A DNA stretch of 64,000 nucleotides, from assembly GCA_950295325.1 (NCBI GenBank), contig OX485806.1, forward strand, positions 58,957,169 through 59,021,168. The letters are read 5' to 3'. The DNA is from Polytrichum commune (lineage: Eukaryota; Streptophyta; Polytrichopsida; Polytrichales; Polytrichaceae). The notes under the pieces are model-generated. The model was not told the DNA's origin and made no database searches. It was given only the letters and a program-made list of their open reading frames with translations. This document shows positions 1 to 11,944 of this stretch, piece by piece. The position numbers and the translations under genes were made by a program. Numbering within the stretch: the stretch's first letter is position 1; each line of letters opens with the position of its first letter.

Positions 1-950
1 AACCATCCATGAAGGTATAGCGAGCATACCCACCTACCTCCTCCAACAGAAGTGTGATAAATGATAGGGGAAAATGGTCCTTCTGTGTGCACGCATTTAG
101 TTTCCTATAATTCACACACTCACAGTTTCCCGTTCTTGTTCTTGACCAACACCATCGGAGACACCCAATCCGTGATCTCTACTGGCTTTATAAACCAAGC
201 CGTCAGCAACCTCTCTAATTATGCCCTTACTAACAACTGCAACTGGGGGTTCATCCTTCTTTCCCTCTGTCTAATTGGTCTAGCACCTGGAATCAAAAGA
301 ATGTGGTGCTCCACCATCTCTCGAGGTATGCCCTTAAGTTCGTGATATAACCATGCAATGTGTCACTGAACTCATCCACTAATTCGCTATACTCCTTGAT
401 TTCGTTTTCCTCCAACTTAGACCCTATTTTCATCTGCCTAACCTTTTCATTCCTAGTTTTGATTTCTACATACTTCCAATCCGTTTCGGACACATGGGTT
501 TGCTTGGTTGTGTTCCTATACCAATGTGAAAGAACCTTAGGATAATCCTTGACATCTTGACCCATTAGAATGCATGTTGATGTGGTCTTGAAGTGCAAGG
601 GCTCCTCCAACTTGGCAGCCTCTAGCAGTGTCTCCTTGTCTTGAGTCCCATCTACATGCACTAAATTCACAGAGTGTTCCTCTATCCCATCTACCCATGG
701 AGTCAATCCTCCCTATAGCCATTCCTCCTCCGTGAGCATCTCACATGGCTCCAACAATTTGTACTCTTTTGTCTTTGAGTTATCCATATCATCCCTCAAG
801 TATTCATGGTGAGAGGTCACCATCACATCACACACCGACTTTGGATAATCTCTCAACCACCGAGCATACTCACCATTGTCACTCCAATGATAAAAACTAG
901 GATTGTCAGCCATAAACCCCCACCCTTTTGCGTCGTAGTCCGGGTGAAGG
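1..950 (-). pseudogene. Ty3/gypsy fragment, second copy of the PR-RT spacer and RT start
   Basis: The first 900 bases repeat, with many substitutions, the stretch at about 5150-6060 of the fuller element downstream and run in the same minus orientation. Shared stretches include the peptide around FYHWSDNGEYARWLRDYPKS (other copy FYHYGDN) and the start of the reverse transcriptase. The fragment runs off the left edge of the window, and similarity ends near 905-950. Reading frames are broken at several points, so this is a relic and not an expressed polyprotein. It is either the next element of a tandem pair or a rearranged piece of the same element; the window edge prevents a decision. Confidence 0.8.
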
Positions 951-2780
951 TCTCTGGTTTACATGGGCTCCAGTGGCCTCACTTAACCATTGGAACTTAA
1001 ATCCAACCAACTAATGATTTGGTGTACTAAACACCTTTCCTTTATTATATATAACCACACCAACGAACACACTTACATTCAATCCCTACAATGAGAATGC
1101 CTATCCTAGTTGCCACTTCCCAATGCTAAGTCCTGCCTCTGTTCCACCATCAATTGGGAATTACATTGATATCCCGGCTAAGCTGGGTTTCACCACCTAG
1201 CCCACCACTTCCTACAACAACACTAATTAATGCACTTGAACTATGTGCCCCCTCAATCCTACCACTAGGCTAATATGCAACCCCAAGAAATGTAAATTTA
1301 ATCCACTACTCACTACTGCCGACCCTATCTATATCAAAATGGCTGCGAGGTCAGGTGCCTTTGCTTGCAGCCAACTAGTCACCTCTTGGAACTGTGAAGG
1401 GGTTGCAACCTTGTGAGGAAAACCGTCCAGGAACCCACGTCTTCTAAACCAGTCTTCCCAGTTGGGAGCTCCCCTGATCTGATTCGAAAAATCAACCTTG
1501 CTCGTGGCTTCAAAAGCCTACCAGACCACCGACCTTGCCCTCGCTGGGACTCTGTAGTAGGAGTGTATCAACATAGCAGTGGCCCCCCTTTTATACAGTC
1601 TTTGTCCTTTTGTTAGCATACAAAACCGCAACACGGCATTCAACCCCTCCTGGAATCCCTGACTCCACACGTCCTTGGTCCATACTTCACCTGTCCAATT
1701 CTTTTGGCAACGATTATGGGACAGCCTTCACCCACATCTTCCTCCCTGTAGCATCAATGATTCCTCGCACAGAAAAGAAAGAGGCTGCCTGATTTAACTC
1801 ACTCGAGATCAATTCAAATGACAACTTGAACATGACCTGCATTTAGCGCTCCCCTGTCACACCGTAGCAGCTGCGGCTAGGGACAATGCCCTGGAGCTTA
1901 CGGTCCCAGCTACCACTAACATCGCCCCTTCGAGTGCAGGGTGAATTCGCACAAAATGTGGAATGAGGCCAGGGTATCACATGCTACCTCTTCTGACTCC
2001 CCGTCAAGATTCGCCCTTGGTAATGTACCACAACTGCACCCTTAGGCTGATCCCAGCTCGTCGTCGTTTCGAATCTACAGTAACAAAGATTTCGGTTTGG
2101 AGCCTACCCCCTTCCTCCGCACCTTGCCTCTGGGAACGGGCACAACACATTTTTCCTCTGAGCAGCTTGACCCTCCCCCTTCGCCGAGAGAGGAATCCAC
2201 CCCTCGGCGAGCTCCTCTGTTTTCAACCTTCTTCTCCACACGATTCTCCTTCGCCGCGGGCACCAGTCTAGAGTTCGGCAGCTCCCCTTGCTGCCAGCTT
2301 CATCCAGCCACCATACTCACCTGTCGCTCAAAAATCCTAAGTCTAGCCGCATGGTTCCACCAAAAAAAAAAAACCTTCCCAATAGCCGTCGCCCCCCAAA
2401 CCTCCACCTCTGCCGAGAGATAGAACAAAGAGCCCTCCCCGAACCGAACAAGGGAGGCCTTCACAAATCCGGGATTCCAGCCATCCCTCATCCGTTGTAA
2501 CGACCTTCCCCTTAAATTAAACCTACTTAAAGCCTAAAACGAACACATCTAAAGTTTTACTCGGCCCATCAATCATCTTGCAACCTAAGGACAACCCCAC
2601 TAACCCCCTAACCAATTCCAATTGTCTAACCCATTCCCCAACCATAAAGCAATACTCTTTTGAGCCTAAAACTAATTCTAACACAGCTCACAGTTTTCAC
2701 TCTGTTTAAGTTTTATAATGATTGATAAAAATTCAAAGTCTAGATTCTAAGAGCTTTAAAGGCTAAACCACCCATGTGGG
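950..2780 (-). repeat. Non-coding stretch, probable LTR of the gypsy element
   Basis: No convincing gene is visible here. On the minus strand a TG start (TGTGATACCC, from 1981) follows a purine-rich run (GGGGAGTCAGAAGAGG), as expected for a polypurine tract next to a 3' LTR. About 390 bases on there is a TATA box (TATAAAAG, 1588-1595 read in reverse). The position just after the integrase end also suits a 3' LTR. No matching 5' LTR was found above 8.0 kb, so the call rests on layout only. Confidence 0.4.
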
Positions 2781-2781
2781 C

Positions 2782-4267
2782 ACTGTTTTGGGCTCACATA
2801 ATTGGCGACCATCAAGGGATGGATCCCAAATTTCTTGCTCGATGGTAAGTGTTACCTTATGTTTTGTACTCCTTGCACCGACTGCCTGCCGTACGTGTTG
2901 GGAAGCTTTCCCTATTCAATGTCTCCAACTGCATCGAGTTGTTTGGAAATGCTTCCCGAACCAAGTAAAGCCCCAACCAACATGCATCAAACTTACCCGG
3001 GAAGTCAAGCTTCCTGGCATCCTGAATCATCACCATCATCCCTGGCCTCAATGCTTTCTTCTTGTGTCGTTTGTCGAAGGTGATCTTCCTTCGGCGTTGG
3101 ATGGCCTCGATGTGTTGAGCCGTTCTTCTTCTCCCCTCATCGAGTTCCTCTAAGGTTGTCAATCGATTCCTCAAAGACTGACTATCTGTGAGACGCGATT
3201 GCACCGCAACCCGTAGTGACTCTACCTCGAATTCAATAGGTAGTGTTGCCTCCAATATATACACCAAAGAGAAGGGAGTTGTCTGTGTTGTTACCTTGAA
3301 GGTTGTTCGATAAGCCCATAATACCGCTGTTAACTTGACGTCCCAATCCCTCTTCGAATCTAACAATGTCTTACGAAGGATGCTCACCAAAGTCTTGTTA
3401 ACACGCTTCGTATGACCATTGGTTTGCGGATGATAAGGAGTTGTCTTCCTATGGTCTATCTTGAACCTAATTGTGAGGTCTTGGAACATCTCGTTCAAGA
3501 AATGGATGCCCCTATCACTAACCAGAATCTTAAGACACCCAAATCTTGAGATGATGTTTTCATACATGAATGTGGCGGCGTTGGCGGCCGTGTTTATCTT
3601 TACCGCCTTAACTTCCGCCCACTTAATTAGGTACTCGGTTGCAACTATGATGTAAGCCATACCCTTTGAAGAATGGGGATGAACGTCACCTACATAATCA
3701 ATTCCCCACTTCTCAAAGGGAACTAGAGGTAAAGATATGTGAAGAGGCATCTCCATGCGGAGATCATTCTTTGCATACCTCTTACAAGCATCGCACTTCC
3801 TAACATATTCCTTAGCATCTTTGAACATGTCAGGCCAAAAGTAACTTGCTCTAAGTACCTTTTGCCCAGTGAGCAATCCAGATAAATGCCCACCGCTAGC
3901 ATTATCATGACAAGAAGCTAATACGGAAGGGGCCTCGATCTCCGACACATCGCCATAAGATCCCATCCATTCCTCTCCTAAATAATCTATGGCCTATGAC
4001 TGTGTAATGCCGACTATTCACTCTAACCTTTCTCCTCTCTTCCTTCGTCCTTTCCCCAATTAGCTGTTGGGTGGTGAGAAACTCCACAATGCCCCAGTAC
4101 CAATCCGCCCTAGCTGTGACTAAGAAAAGGTTGTCGTCCCTCAAACTGTCGTCCACCGGACTGTCGCCCGCCTCATCAGACAACCTTGATAAATGATCGG
4201 CTTGCAGGTGCATGCGACCAGATTTATATTCAACTGTATACTTGAACTCCTCCAAAGTAGCACCCAT
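2782..4267 (-). pseudogene. Ty3/gypsy 1 integrase
   Basis: Integrase inserts the element's cDNA into the host genome. The translation shows the N-terminal zinc-binding H-H-C-C region (GGHLSGLL ... CDACKRYAK) and then the core with WGIDYVGD (first Asp) and VSDRGIHF (second Asp). The expected catalytic Glu in the NGxxxR segment is Lys: the peptide is TNGHTKRVNKT and the codon AAG, one G-to-A step from GAG. A C-terminal region with RPGMMVMI and a basic tail follows, and I see no chromodomain. The N-terminal part (from 4267) and the core (from 3966) lie in different frames, so a frameshift separates them. The protein would be inactive for two independent reasons. Confidence 0.88.
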
Positions 4268-4911
4268 CTAGCCAACCTACCACTCAGCTCCGCCTTGTTG
4301 ACCAAGAACTTGATCGCCATATAATCGATAAAGAATACTATTGGATTACACATAAGGTAATATCAAAATTTCTTTACCGAGAAAACCATGGCCAAACACT
4401 CCCTCTCCGTGCTGGAATAATTCCTCTCTGCCGGTGTCAATTGTCGACTCGCATAAGCCACATGTTGATCCTTCTCTTTTTCTCCCGTCAGTTGACATAA
4501 TGCACTACCCACAACTACTGAGCTAGCATCACAAAACACATGAAAAGGTTTTCCCCAGTCCGGTGGCACCAACACCAGATAGGTGCTCAATTTATTCCTC
4601 AATTCCTCGAATGCCCTTTGGCAAGCCTCTGTCCACTCAAACCTACAATCTTTCCTAAGCAACTGAGTAATGAGAACATCTATCTTAGAAAAATTATGAA
4701 TCAACTCTCTATACCAACCTACATGTCCGAACTGCTTGGCTATACCTTTAGCGTTCGTGGGAGTAAGCAATCCATCAATTACCGTGATCTTGTCAGGATC
4801 CGGTTCTTTCCCCTTCTCACTCACTACATAACCCAATAGGACTCCCTTGTGAACACCCAATAATGTCTTATCCGGGTTCAATGCCAGCCGCATCTGTGTA
4901 CACCTTACCAA
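4141..4911 (-). pseudogene. Ty3/gypsy 1 RT thumb and RNase H
   Basis: This continues the pol polyprotein after the polymerase core. The first part resembles the RT thumb/connection (LNPDKTLLGVHKGVLLGYVVS, then FGHVGWYRELIHNFSKI). The second is an RNase H domain beginning FHVFCDASSVVVGSALCQ, with the first catalytic Asp, followed by AYASRQLTPAERNYSSTERECLA with the catalytic Glu. RNase H removes the RNA strand during reverse transcription. The frame changes near 4360 between the YSSTERECLA part and the following IDYMAIKFLVNKAELSGR part. The order RT-RNaseH-IN is that of Ty3/gypsy rather than Ty1/copia. Confidence 0.88.
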
Positions 4912-4917
4912 AGCCTC

Positions 4918-5644
4918 TTACACACATCCTATGTGTTGACTAGAATTTGACTGAGTGCTAAAATCGTCAATGAAGATTGTCATGGATTTGTATAGCAAGT
5001 CGGTGAAGATGTACATGACGAGCCTCTGAAACGTGGCCGGAGCGTTACATAAACCAAATGGTATGACCACCGACACAAACGTGCCCAACGGAGTAGTAAA
5101 GGCCGTTTTGTGAACATCTTGTAACGCTACGGCGATTTGATTATAACTCGCATAACCATCCATGAATGTATAGCGAGCATGTCCTTCTACCTCCTCTAAA
5201 AGGAGAGTGATGAATGACAGAGAAAAATGATCATTTTTTGTGCAAGCATTTCGTTTCCTATAATTCACATACACTCTCAACTTCTCATTCTTTTTCTTCA
5301 CCAAGACCATCGGAGAGACCCAATCCGTAATCTCCACCGGCTTAATAAACCCGGCCTTCAACAACCTCTCTAATTCTGCCTTAACCAACAATTGTAATTG
5401 CGGGTTCATTTTTTTTTTGCCTAATTGGTCTAGCACCCGAAATCAAGGGAATGCGATATTCGACCATCGTTCTAGGAATTCCTTTAAGCTTATCATATGA
5501 CCAAGCAAAGGTATCACTAAATTCATCCACCAACTCGCTATATTCTTTGATTTCCTTCTCATCCAACTTAGACCCCATCTTCATTTGTCTAACCTTCCCA
5601 TTCCGTATTGTCACCTCCACATACTTCCAATCCGCTTCCAACAC
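4918..5644 (-). pseudogene. Ty3/gypsy 1 reverse transcriptase
   Basis: Reverse transcriptase copies the element RNA into DNA. Visible landmarks in order are IPRTMVEYRIPLISGARPIRQ, the fingers region LLKAGFIKPVEITDWVSPMVLVKKKN, the segment FTTPLGTFVSVVIPFGLCNAPATFQR and the catalytic box FIDDF (Y/F-x-D-D) in MTIFIDDFSTQS. The frame shifts by one near a run of ten T at about 5410 (plus strand), which suggests slippage in a homopolymer. The box itself is intact. The upstream part continues into the protease-RT spacer at 5651-6007. Confidence 0.9.
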
Positions 5645-5650
5645 ATGAAT

Positions 5651-6189
5651 TTATTCATCCTTGTTCCTATACCAATCTGGAGGAACCTTAGGATAATCCT
5701 TGACATCTTGTCCAACCGTTATCCCCGTTGACGTAGTCTTGAAGAGTAAAGGCTCCTCCAACCTCGCAGCTTCCACAATAGCCTCCTCATCCCGAGTCCC
5801 ATCCACATGTACTAAACTAACGTCACTCTCTTCCATACCATCTACCCAATGTGTCAATCCCCCTAAAATCCACTCATCCTCGGTGAGTACCTCACATGGT
5901 TCCAACAAGGAATATTCCTCGCCCCGAGAACTAATAACCTTATCGTTTAAATATACATGGTCAGACGTCACCATCACATCAAACTCCGACTCGGGGTAAT
6001 CTCTCAACCATTGTGCATACTCGCATTATCCCCATAATGATAGAAACTCGGACCTAGACTACTTGATCCCGAATCTATGACTTTCCCATGACCATCCGAG
6101 TGGACCACTCCTACCAATGCCTCGCCATCCTCTTTGTCCTCTTGGTCATCAACTTCATCATCCGAGGATGAGGTGATATCTTTTCGCAC
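5651..6189 (-). pseudogene. Ty3/gypsy 1 protease-RT spacer
   Basis: An acidic, weakly conserved linker lies between the protease and the reverse transcriptase. Two short frames cover it (6004-6189 with SSSDDEVDDQEDKEDGEALV, and 5651-6007 with MRDYPESEFDVMVTSDH). The same linker appears in the fragment at 1-950, so it belongs to this family and is not random open frame. No known domain was recognised. Confidence 0.65.
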
Positions 6190-6267
6190 CCAACCACCTA
6201 ATGACCCTATGGAGACCTTGACTCTATTATCCTTAGGATCATAAGTAATGAAAGGCTTGGCTCCTCC

Positions 6268-7206
6268 TCACTCTACAATGGCCTCCGACATTCTCAACCA
6301 TGGCCTACCTAACAAGATGGGAAATGCATCTTTATTGGAGTGCATTTTGATGACATGAAAAGTGACCACATACTCTTCGCCTCCGGTGCTAATCCTACAA
6401 TCCTTAATCATTCCCAAATGTACAGCTGGAGTTTGATTCGTCATGTCGATGATGAAAGGTGACGGACCCGTAAGACTCAAACCCAACCTCTTCATGGTGT
6501 GCTCCGGCAAGATGTTTAGACCACTACCTCCATCCACCAACACATTTGGAACCACCTTGTCCACCACCATAACTTCAATTTCAATTGCGTTAACATCACG
6601 CCCTCCTCCTTGCAATTGAATTCTAACGGCCACCCTAGTCTTCACCTTCCTAATCCTCCTATTCACCGACATTCCTTCCTTGAGAGTCTTACGAGCCATG
6701 GGTGATATCTCTAACAATTGTCCAAAGGTAATGTCGGTCTTAAGCGAGCTAAGATCGGCCCATAAATCATAGCCATTTGGCTTTTTCATCTTTGCATTGC
6801 TCACACCATCAAATTCATCCAAAGAAATTTCCGGTCCTTCCCACTCTTCCATCTCACTACCCTCTAAATCATGAATAACATTAGACCTCTCCCTATCTTG
6901 GAGAATCACATTCTTCTTCTCTAGTGCCTCAGTGGCTCTTCTAGCTGTCCTAGTTGTCTTCTCTAAATCTAACAATTCAGGAGCCTCTCCCGAAGAATCC
7001 TCCTCCTGTGGCTCGACATCTTCCTCCCGCAAAAAATTTCCTCTCATAGCTCTAGTGGTGACCGCTAATGCCGGCGCCTCATGAGCGACCTCATCATCTA
7101 AACTCCTCAACTCATAGGTGATGGCATTGGTGTGTGGAGGCCATTGACCTTGTTCCTCACCAACACCCATTTGAAAAGGAATAGCCTCATCATGATGTGG
7201 CTCCAC
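6268..7206 (-). pseudogene. Ty3/gypsy 1 protease region
   Basis: A 312-residue open frame contains a retroviral-type aspartic protease in its C-terminal third. The active-site segment is VLVDGGSGLNILPEHTMKRLGL (the D-[TSG]-G motif is D-G-G), followed 80 residues later by the second conserved block FPILLGRPWL. The protease would cut the Gag-Pol polyprotein inside the particle. The N-terminal two thirds is an acidic linker (EEDVEPQEEDSSGEAPELLDLE) between Gag and protease. This frame is uninterrupted, but its flanks are in other frames, so the polyprotein as a whole is broken. DGG in place of DTG or DSG is common in plant gypsy proteases. Confidence 0.87.
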
Positions 7207-7230
7207 TACACCCTCCGTGACCCTACCATC

Positions 7231-7995
7231 CTAAGAGTTGGACGGACCCGGATCCATGGGAGGAGCTTGCCTCCTATTGTTGAAATTTTGTGGGACCCCT
7301 TGCCTATTTTGAATCGAGATGTATCCGGTTGTCGTTTGCAATCCCGACGGAGGATGGAAAGTTTGCCTCGCATTCCCATGGTCATAATACAAGTTCGGTA
7401 GCCTAAGCTCATTCGTTGGTCCACCTTGTGGCCTCGCTCCCCTCATATTGTCTCTAGCTTGTTGCTGTGGATTGGCCACCGGGTTGGGCATGCTAATGTT
7501 CTTATCCAGTTGACGACACTCGTCCAAAGGATGGTTTCCCCCACAATTACTACAACCATAACCTTGTCCCTTGGACCAACATTGACCTTGTGCATGCCAT
7601 CTTCCACAAAAAGGATGGAACTCCTTTCTGTCCACATTTTGACCACCTTGTCCTCTAGGAGGAGGTCCCCTATTGGTACCCTGTCCATACTGAATTTTCC
7701 TTTGACCTCTTTGGTTTTGTGGAGGTGGAACACCGTTCATTCTTTGATCCCGGTTTTTTCCATTCCTACAAAACTGACGAGTGTGACCCGGTTGGCCACA
7801 CTGAACACACCACAATCCCGAGGCATGCCTACCCGACTCAACTTGAGGAGGAGGACCAGGTTGTTGGCTCCTAACCATCAATGACATCTGATCAGTAAGA
7901 CTCTGCATTTGCTTAATCAGGGCCTCTTGAAATCCCAACTGACTAACAAGAGTGTCATACCTTAAGCAATTCGTCCTCCCCCTGCAAGTTAGCAC
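7231..7995 (-). pseudogene. Ty3/gypsy 1 Gag C-terminal part with zinc knuckles
   Basis: Gag forms the virus-like particle and packages the RNA. The 254-residue frame carries CVQCGQPGHTRQFC, a CX2CX4HX4C knuckle, and later CSNCGGNHPLDEC (CX2CX3HX4C), with a Cys/His-rich stretch (FCGRWHAQGQCW) in between. It is rich in Gly, Gln and Pro, as is usual for nucleocapsid tails. The capsid part expected upstream (above 8.0 kb) was not recognised, so the element seems truncated at its 5' side. Confidence 0.82.
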
Positions 7996-8644
7996 TCACC
8001 CTCGACTGTGACTCCACTTAGTTGCAACGTTAACAATTATCAAATGACAATTTCGTACTCTAGCAAGTATTGAATTCACAACATCCTAACTTGGAAACGG
8101 GAAACTTAGTAGTGTGAGGGTAGTGCGGAGAGCGGAAATTTTTGACTTTGTTGGATAATTTTAGGACTAGCAGTGCCCATTTCCGTGGAATTTATAGATA
8201 GTTTGAATTCAATTTGTTGGAAAGACACCCCATTCCCGTGGAGATAATAACCCAACCTAGTTCGAGGAACAAACGGAACCTAAAGGCGTGGAAGAATGTA
8301 TTTGTTATCAAAGATCTTATAGTCTAGGTTTCTAATGGTTTCATATTAAATTAGGGCTGACGTCATCAATTGAAATCAAACATCAACATATGATGAAGAA
8401 GGAGTTCAATGGGGTTTGTAAAAGGTACATGGAAATTCAAAAACTTAAACATAAACAATACACATGAGATGGAGGTTTCAAACGCACGAGGCGTAGTCAA
8501 TAACTTCGACTACCATGTCTATTACTATCATCGCCCTGCTTGGCCTTTATATCTAGGAAATCCAATACTATTTTGTTGAAAAGGCGGGTGCGATTAGGAG
8601 GTGGGGACGGTGCTTCCGCCAAAAGATGGGCAAGGTCAACAACC
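7996..8644. other. Intergenic stretch, nothing recognised
   Basis: Between the Gag relic and the last exon of the methyltransferase-like gene I see no coding pattern, terminal repeat or RNA gene. It contains the 3' flank of the gene on the minus strand. Confidence 0.5.
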
Positions 8645-8832
8645 TACAAAGGGAGCTCGAACGTCGTCGAAGGGGTTGCAAACATGTCCGCTTTAAGGAC
8701 ACGAATCGGGCTCTCATTTTGAACTCTGCACATATAGGACGAGGAAACAAAAAAAATGAGCACAAGCCAAAAATTCCAATCCGAGAAGACAGAAATACAA
8801 GCAATCAAGTAAGAAGCCAAGAACACACTTAC

Positions 8833-10385
8833 GTACACAGCAAATTAAAATTGCGCTTTGCCATCTTCCGGGGAGGAGGAACAAAAACCAACCGTCGTTG
8901 TGGGGTCGTATGCTGAGATGTGTGTTCTTGCACAGCCTCACGCATGAGGAGGAGGATGGACTTAAAGATGTCGATATCCGATTCAAGCGCCTCAATATGG
9001 CGTTGAATGGTTCGACATGCAATGACAAAACCTCCTAGAAGAAATAAATGCGAAAAGGTGAGCATAAAGAAATGAATGGGAAATGGAACAAGTATAAAAG
9101 AAAGCAAAATATTAAAAAACAAAGACAATGAGATGAAAAACCAACAAACGCCACATTGCCAATCTATGATAATGTCGTCCTTATCCGTGAGGGTGGAAAA
9201 AAGGATGGAGAAGAACTCGGGGCGTTTTTCACGAGCACTTCTCCAAGGCACCCCGTCTTTCCTCATCGACTGGTTCTTCGCATCGGCGAAGCTATTGAGC
9301 CAACCATCTCTCTTGAGATTGTAACCCATGTCTTTGAATGTCGCAACCCTTGCTAGCCCCTTTAGCAATCTTGCCAATTTTCGTTTCTAGCAAAGGTTAC
9401 GAGCGCTAACCATTCGCATTCCGCCATGCTAATGGATAGCTCCTCTTACCCCGGACCAATAGTTCATAGGAGGGAGCCAACCCTCCTACTTTGCTTTCGG
9501 GACTCACCCCTTAATCGGTAACCCATTTCCCCAATGTGGACTTCCATCCATGGAAGTCCAATCTTATGTTGATCATCGCGTTGCCGGAGCAACACTACAA
9601 CAACCCGAAGCATACTAGGCAACTATGGCCTCACAATAGGCCAAAGCCCATGGAGGCCTTGCCGTTCGGCCTCGGGTGGGTGAGGCCACACCACCTCACC
9701 CATATAAGCCTCTAGGACTTCACGCGGGGCCCCTACCCCACCGTCAACCAACCTCTTGTCTCCCTACCAAGAGTTGGGGCCAAGTGGACATTTTCCTTTA
9801 TTTAGCTGCTGGGCCTAGAACCCCCCAGCAGCTTCAGACCATCATAACTTCCTTGTATGATGTCTGATCATAACAACCAACCACTCCATCCTCATCTACG
9901 CTTCACGTAGATGCCGATGGACTCCCCACTTGCTCCATTCGAGCAAGTCTTGAGGAAGTTATGCCTGTTTGAACCTTGGCAGTCCCGGGAATCCCTCCCA
10001 GGCACTGCTGTACCAGGGCGCTGTCCCGGGACAGCGCCCCACTCAAATGGCCATAACTCCTAGCTCACACCTCCGATTGAGGTGTTCTTGAGCATTCTAG
10101 AATCACCACGCCATGGGCTACGCATAGCTTATGGCCTTACCCTTGTGCCTCCTAGTCTTCGTGGGTGGGAGGCGTTCCTAACGCCCGGGGCCCTCACCCA
10201 CACTAGGATCACTTGGGCCCTCTCACCAACGGCGCCACAAGTCCCGGGTGTCACTCCGGGGTCCCCCTTGTGCCCATGGTGTTTCGGGCACTCATCATGG
10301 AGAGGTGCGCGACATTGAAGTCCGAGGTCCAGACATTCAAAACATATTCATTATGCACGAGCACCTTGATGAAGAACTTGCCAGT
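8833..10385 (-). pseudogene. Exons 9-10 of the methyltransferase-like gene, motif I-like SAM site
   Basis: Exon 9 reads through RPEFFSILFSTLTDKDDIIIDWQCG and exon 10 continues GGFVIACRTIQRHIEALESD. Together this resembles the C-terminal SAM-binding motif I (hydrophobic strand, D-x-x-C-G-x-G-G) with the R-x-x-x-x-E acidic motif II typical of N6/N4 DNA methyltransferases. The frame needs one extra base at the exon junction (donor GTTTG at 9149, acceptor TTCTAG before 9034). Exon 9 is interrupted between TSDF and KDMGY by the solo LTR; removing the LTR and one TTGAA copy restores an uninterrupted frame, so the LTR entered a once-coding exon. Confidence 0.6.
9340..10314 (-). mobile_element. Solo LTR (family A, copy 1) inside an exon
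   Basis: A 975-bp unit has the ends TGTCGC...GCGACA and is flanked by the 5-bp duplication TTGAA (9335-9339 and 10315-10319). It is the reverse complement of the units at 20353-21327 and 28853-29789, with which it agrees over nearly the whole length. TG/CA ends, a 5-bp target duplication and the lack of an internal region identify a solo LTR, left after recombination between the two LTRs of a full element. Its orientation is minus relative to the other two. The short open frames in it are not conserved between copies and are not genes. Confidence 0.93.
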
Positions 10386-10474
10386 CTGGAAGAAATGTGA
10401 AGGGTAGAATTAAGAATATGAAAATGTAATTAAAAAAATAAAAAAATAAAAAAATGAGGCTACAAAAGAATTAC

Positions 10475-10812
10475 CAACTCGGAAGGATTAGTGGGCGATT
10501 GGAGATCGAGGTCATTCATGCCAAACCAGTCTTCGGCAACGTAGAAGTCCTCGGTATGTACCGAGTTGTGAATTGATCTAGACACTTCCGGATCAGCGGC
10601 GTGTACAAAGACAAGAATGTCATCGTTATGGAGGTTGGCGCTTGCGAAGGCAAACAGAACCTCAAAGTAAGTCGAAGAACGCTTGTTCCACTAAAGAACA
10701 TCGGCCTTTGATGACGAGATGCTTGGCACTCGGAGGTTTTCGGGCACATCTGCAAAGAGCAGATCAAGCCATGTGTGAACCTTAGGCTTCGTATTCGGAC
10801 AAGTACGGCCCG
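10475..10812 (-). pseudogene. Exon 8 of the methyltransferase-like gene, motif IV-like block
   Basis: The frame reads THTWLDLLFADVPENLR-type sequence (seen as VHTWLDLLFADVPENLRVP). After an in-frame TAG (probably former CAG) it continues through TYFEVLFAFASANL and DDILVFVHAADPE. In beta-class amino-methyltransferases motif IV has the form D-x-x-x-x-D-P-P-Y/F/W-N-L; here the catalytic tetrad position reads D-V-P-E, so it is either diverged or damaged. A hydrophobic strand (DDILVFV) follows, where these enzymes have the strand after the catalytic loop. The donor is GTAATT at 10474. Confidence 0.55.
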
Positions 10813-11944
10813 CTCCAACATGCAAAGAAAAAAGCCAAAGAAAATTAAAAAAAACAAGTGTTCAATTATATAGAATGAATGGGAAAACAAGAGAATAACG
10901 CACAAACCTTAGTAAGGAATTCTTGGATGCGGCGATAAGCCGGGGGGTAAACCTTGGACCGCATGAGATCCTCAATGAGCTCCCCCATGTCGACATTCTC
11001 AATCAAAGAGAGAGAAGACGACTTCTCCAAAGAAGTTGCGGAGGTATCCGGAGCGACGGCCTTCCTCTTGCGCGACACGGAGGGAATGGTGACACCGCTA
11101 TGGGAAGGAGCAGGAACATGGTCCCAAGAAGGGACTAAATGAGTTGCCGTTGGACTTCCGACAACCGTGGTAGCTGGAACTGGAGTGTGTTGAACGAAGG
11201 CCTTGGTGAAAGAATAGGTGGACACTTGACTGGAGGCCACCCTCTTGCCTTTGCCTTTGCCCTTGCCCTTCACTGGTGCAACATCTTTGTTATTGGTGGG
11301 AGGAGCTAGATTCTCATCTTCATCCGGCTCTTCCTCCAATTCAATTACTTTAGGGGCAGAGCAAGCAAAGCTGTTGTAGAGGGGTTCTTCTACGTCGGGA
11401 ACGAATCCACGAGAACAATCCAAGTACCAACCACCAGCCACCAAATGCACGCGTGGAAATTTTACAAGTTGCATGGGCGTGTATACACAAATATTTGAGT
11501 TGTCATCGATCCAATCTTCAAGGAATGACGGCAAGGACGAAGAAAGAAAAACATTCTTCACGACAAGCTCACGGTGAATGTACCTACAAATTGGAGAACA
11601 TGATAACATGGAAAGGTGAAAACAAACAAAGATATGAAGGACAAAAGAAAAACAAAAATGATTACCGGTAAGCAACGCGCTTGATAGCTAAGGGGCGTTC
11701 CTCGAACTCCATGAGATCGAGCCCTTTGGTGAACTTCAAGACTCTCTTGTCATCAAAATACACCCGAAAAGCCTTGTCCCACAAAATGAGCCTCCAATGC
11801 TCGACAAAATGAGTAGGTTGCAAAAGATCTTCCGTAGAAGCCCAGTCGATGTCGATGGAGCATTCATTTTCAAATGAGGCGATCTCACCCTCAACCCCTT
11901 TCTCCAACTAAGATGAGATAAACATGAAGTTAGAAATGTGGTCA

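Noticed and set aside
9676-10407. Open frames within the solo LTRs (for example at 10082-10318 and 20355-20585)
   Set aside because: Similar peptides appear only because the LTR copies are similar; the frames differ in the third copy, and both strands are equally open.
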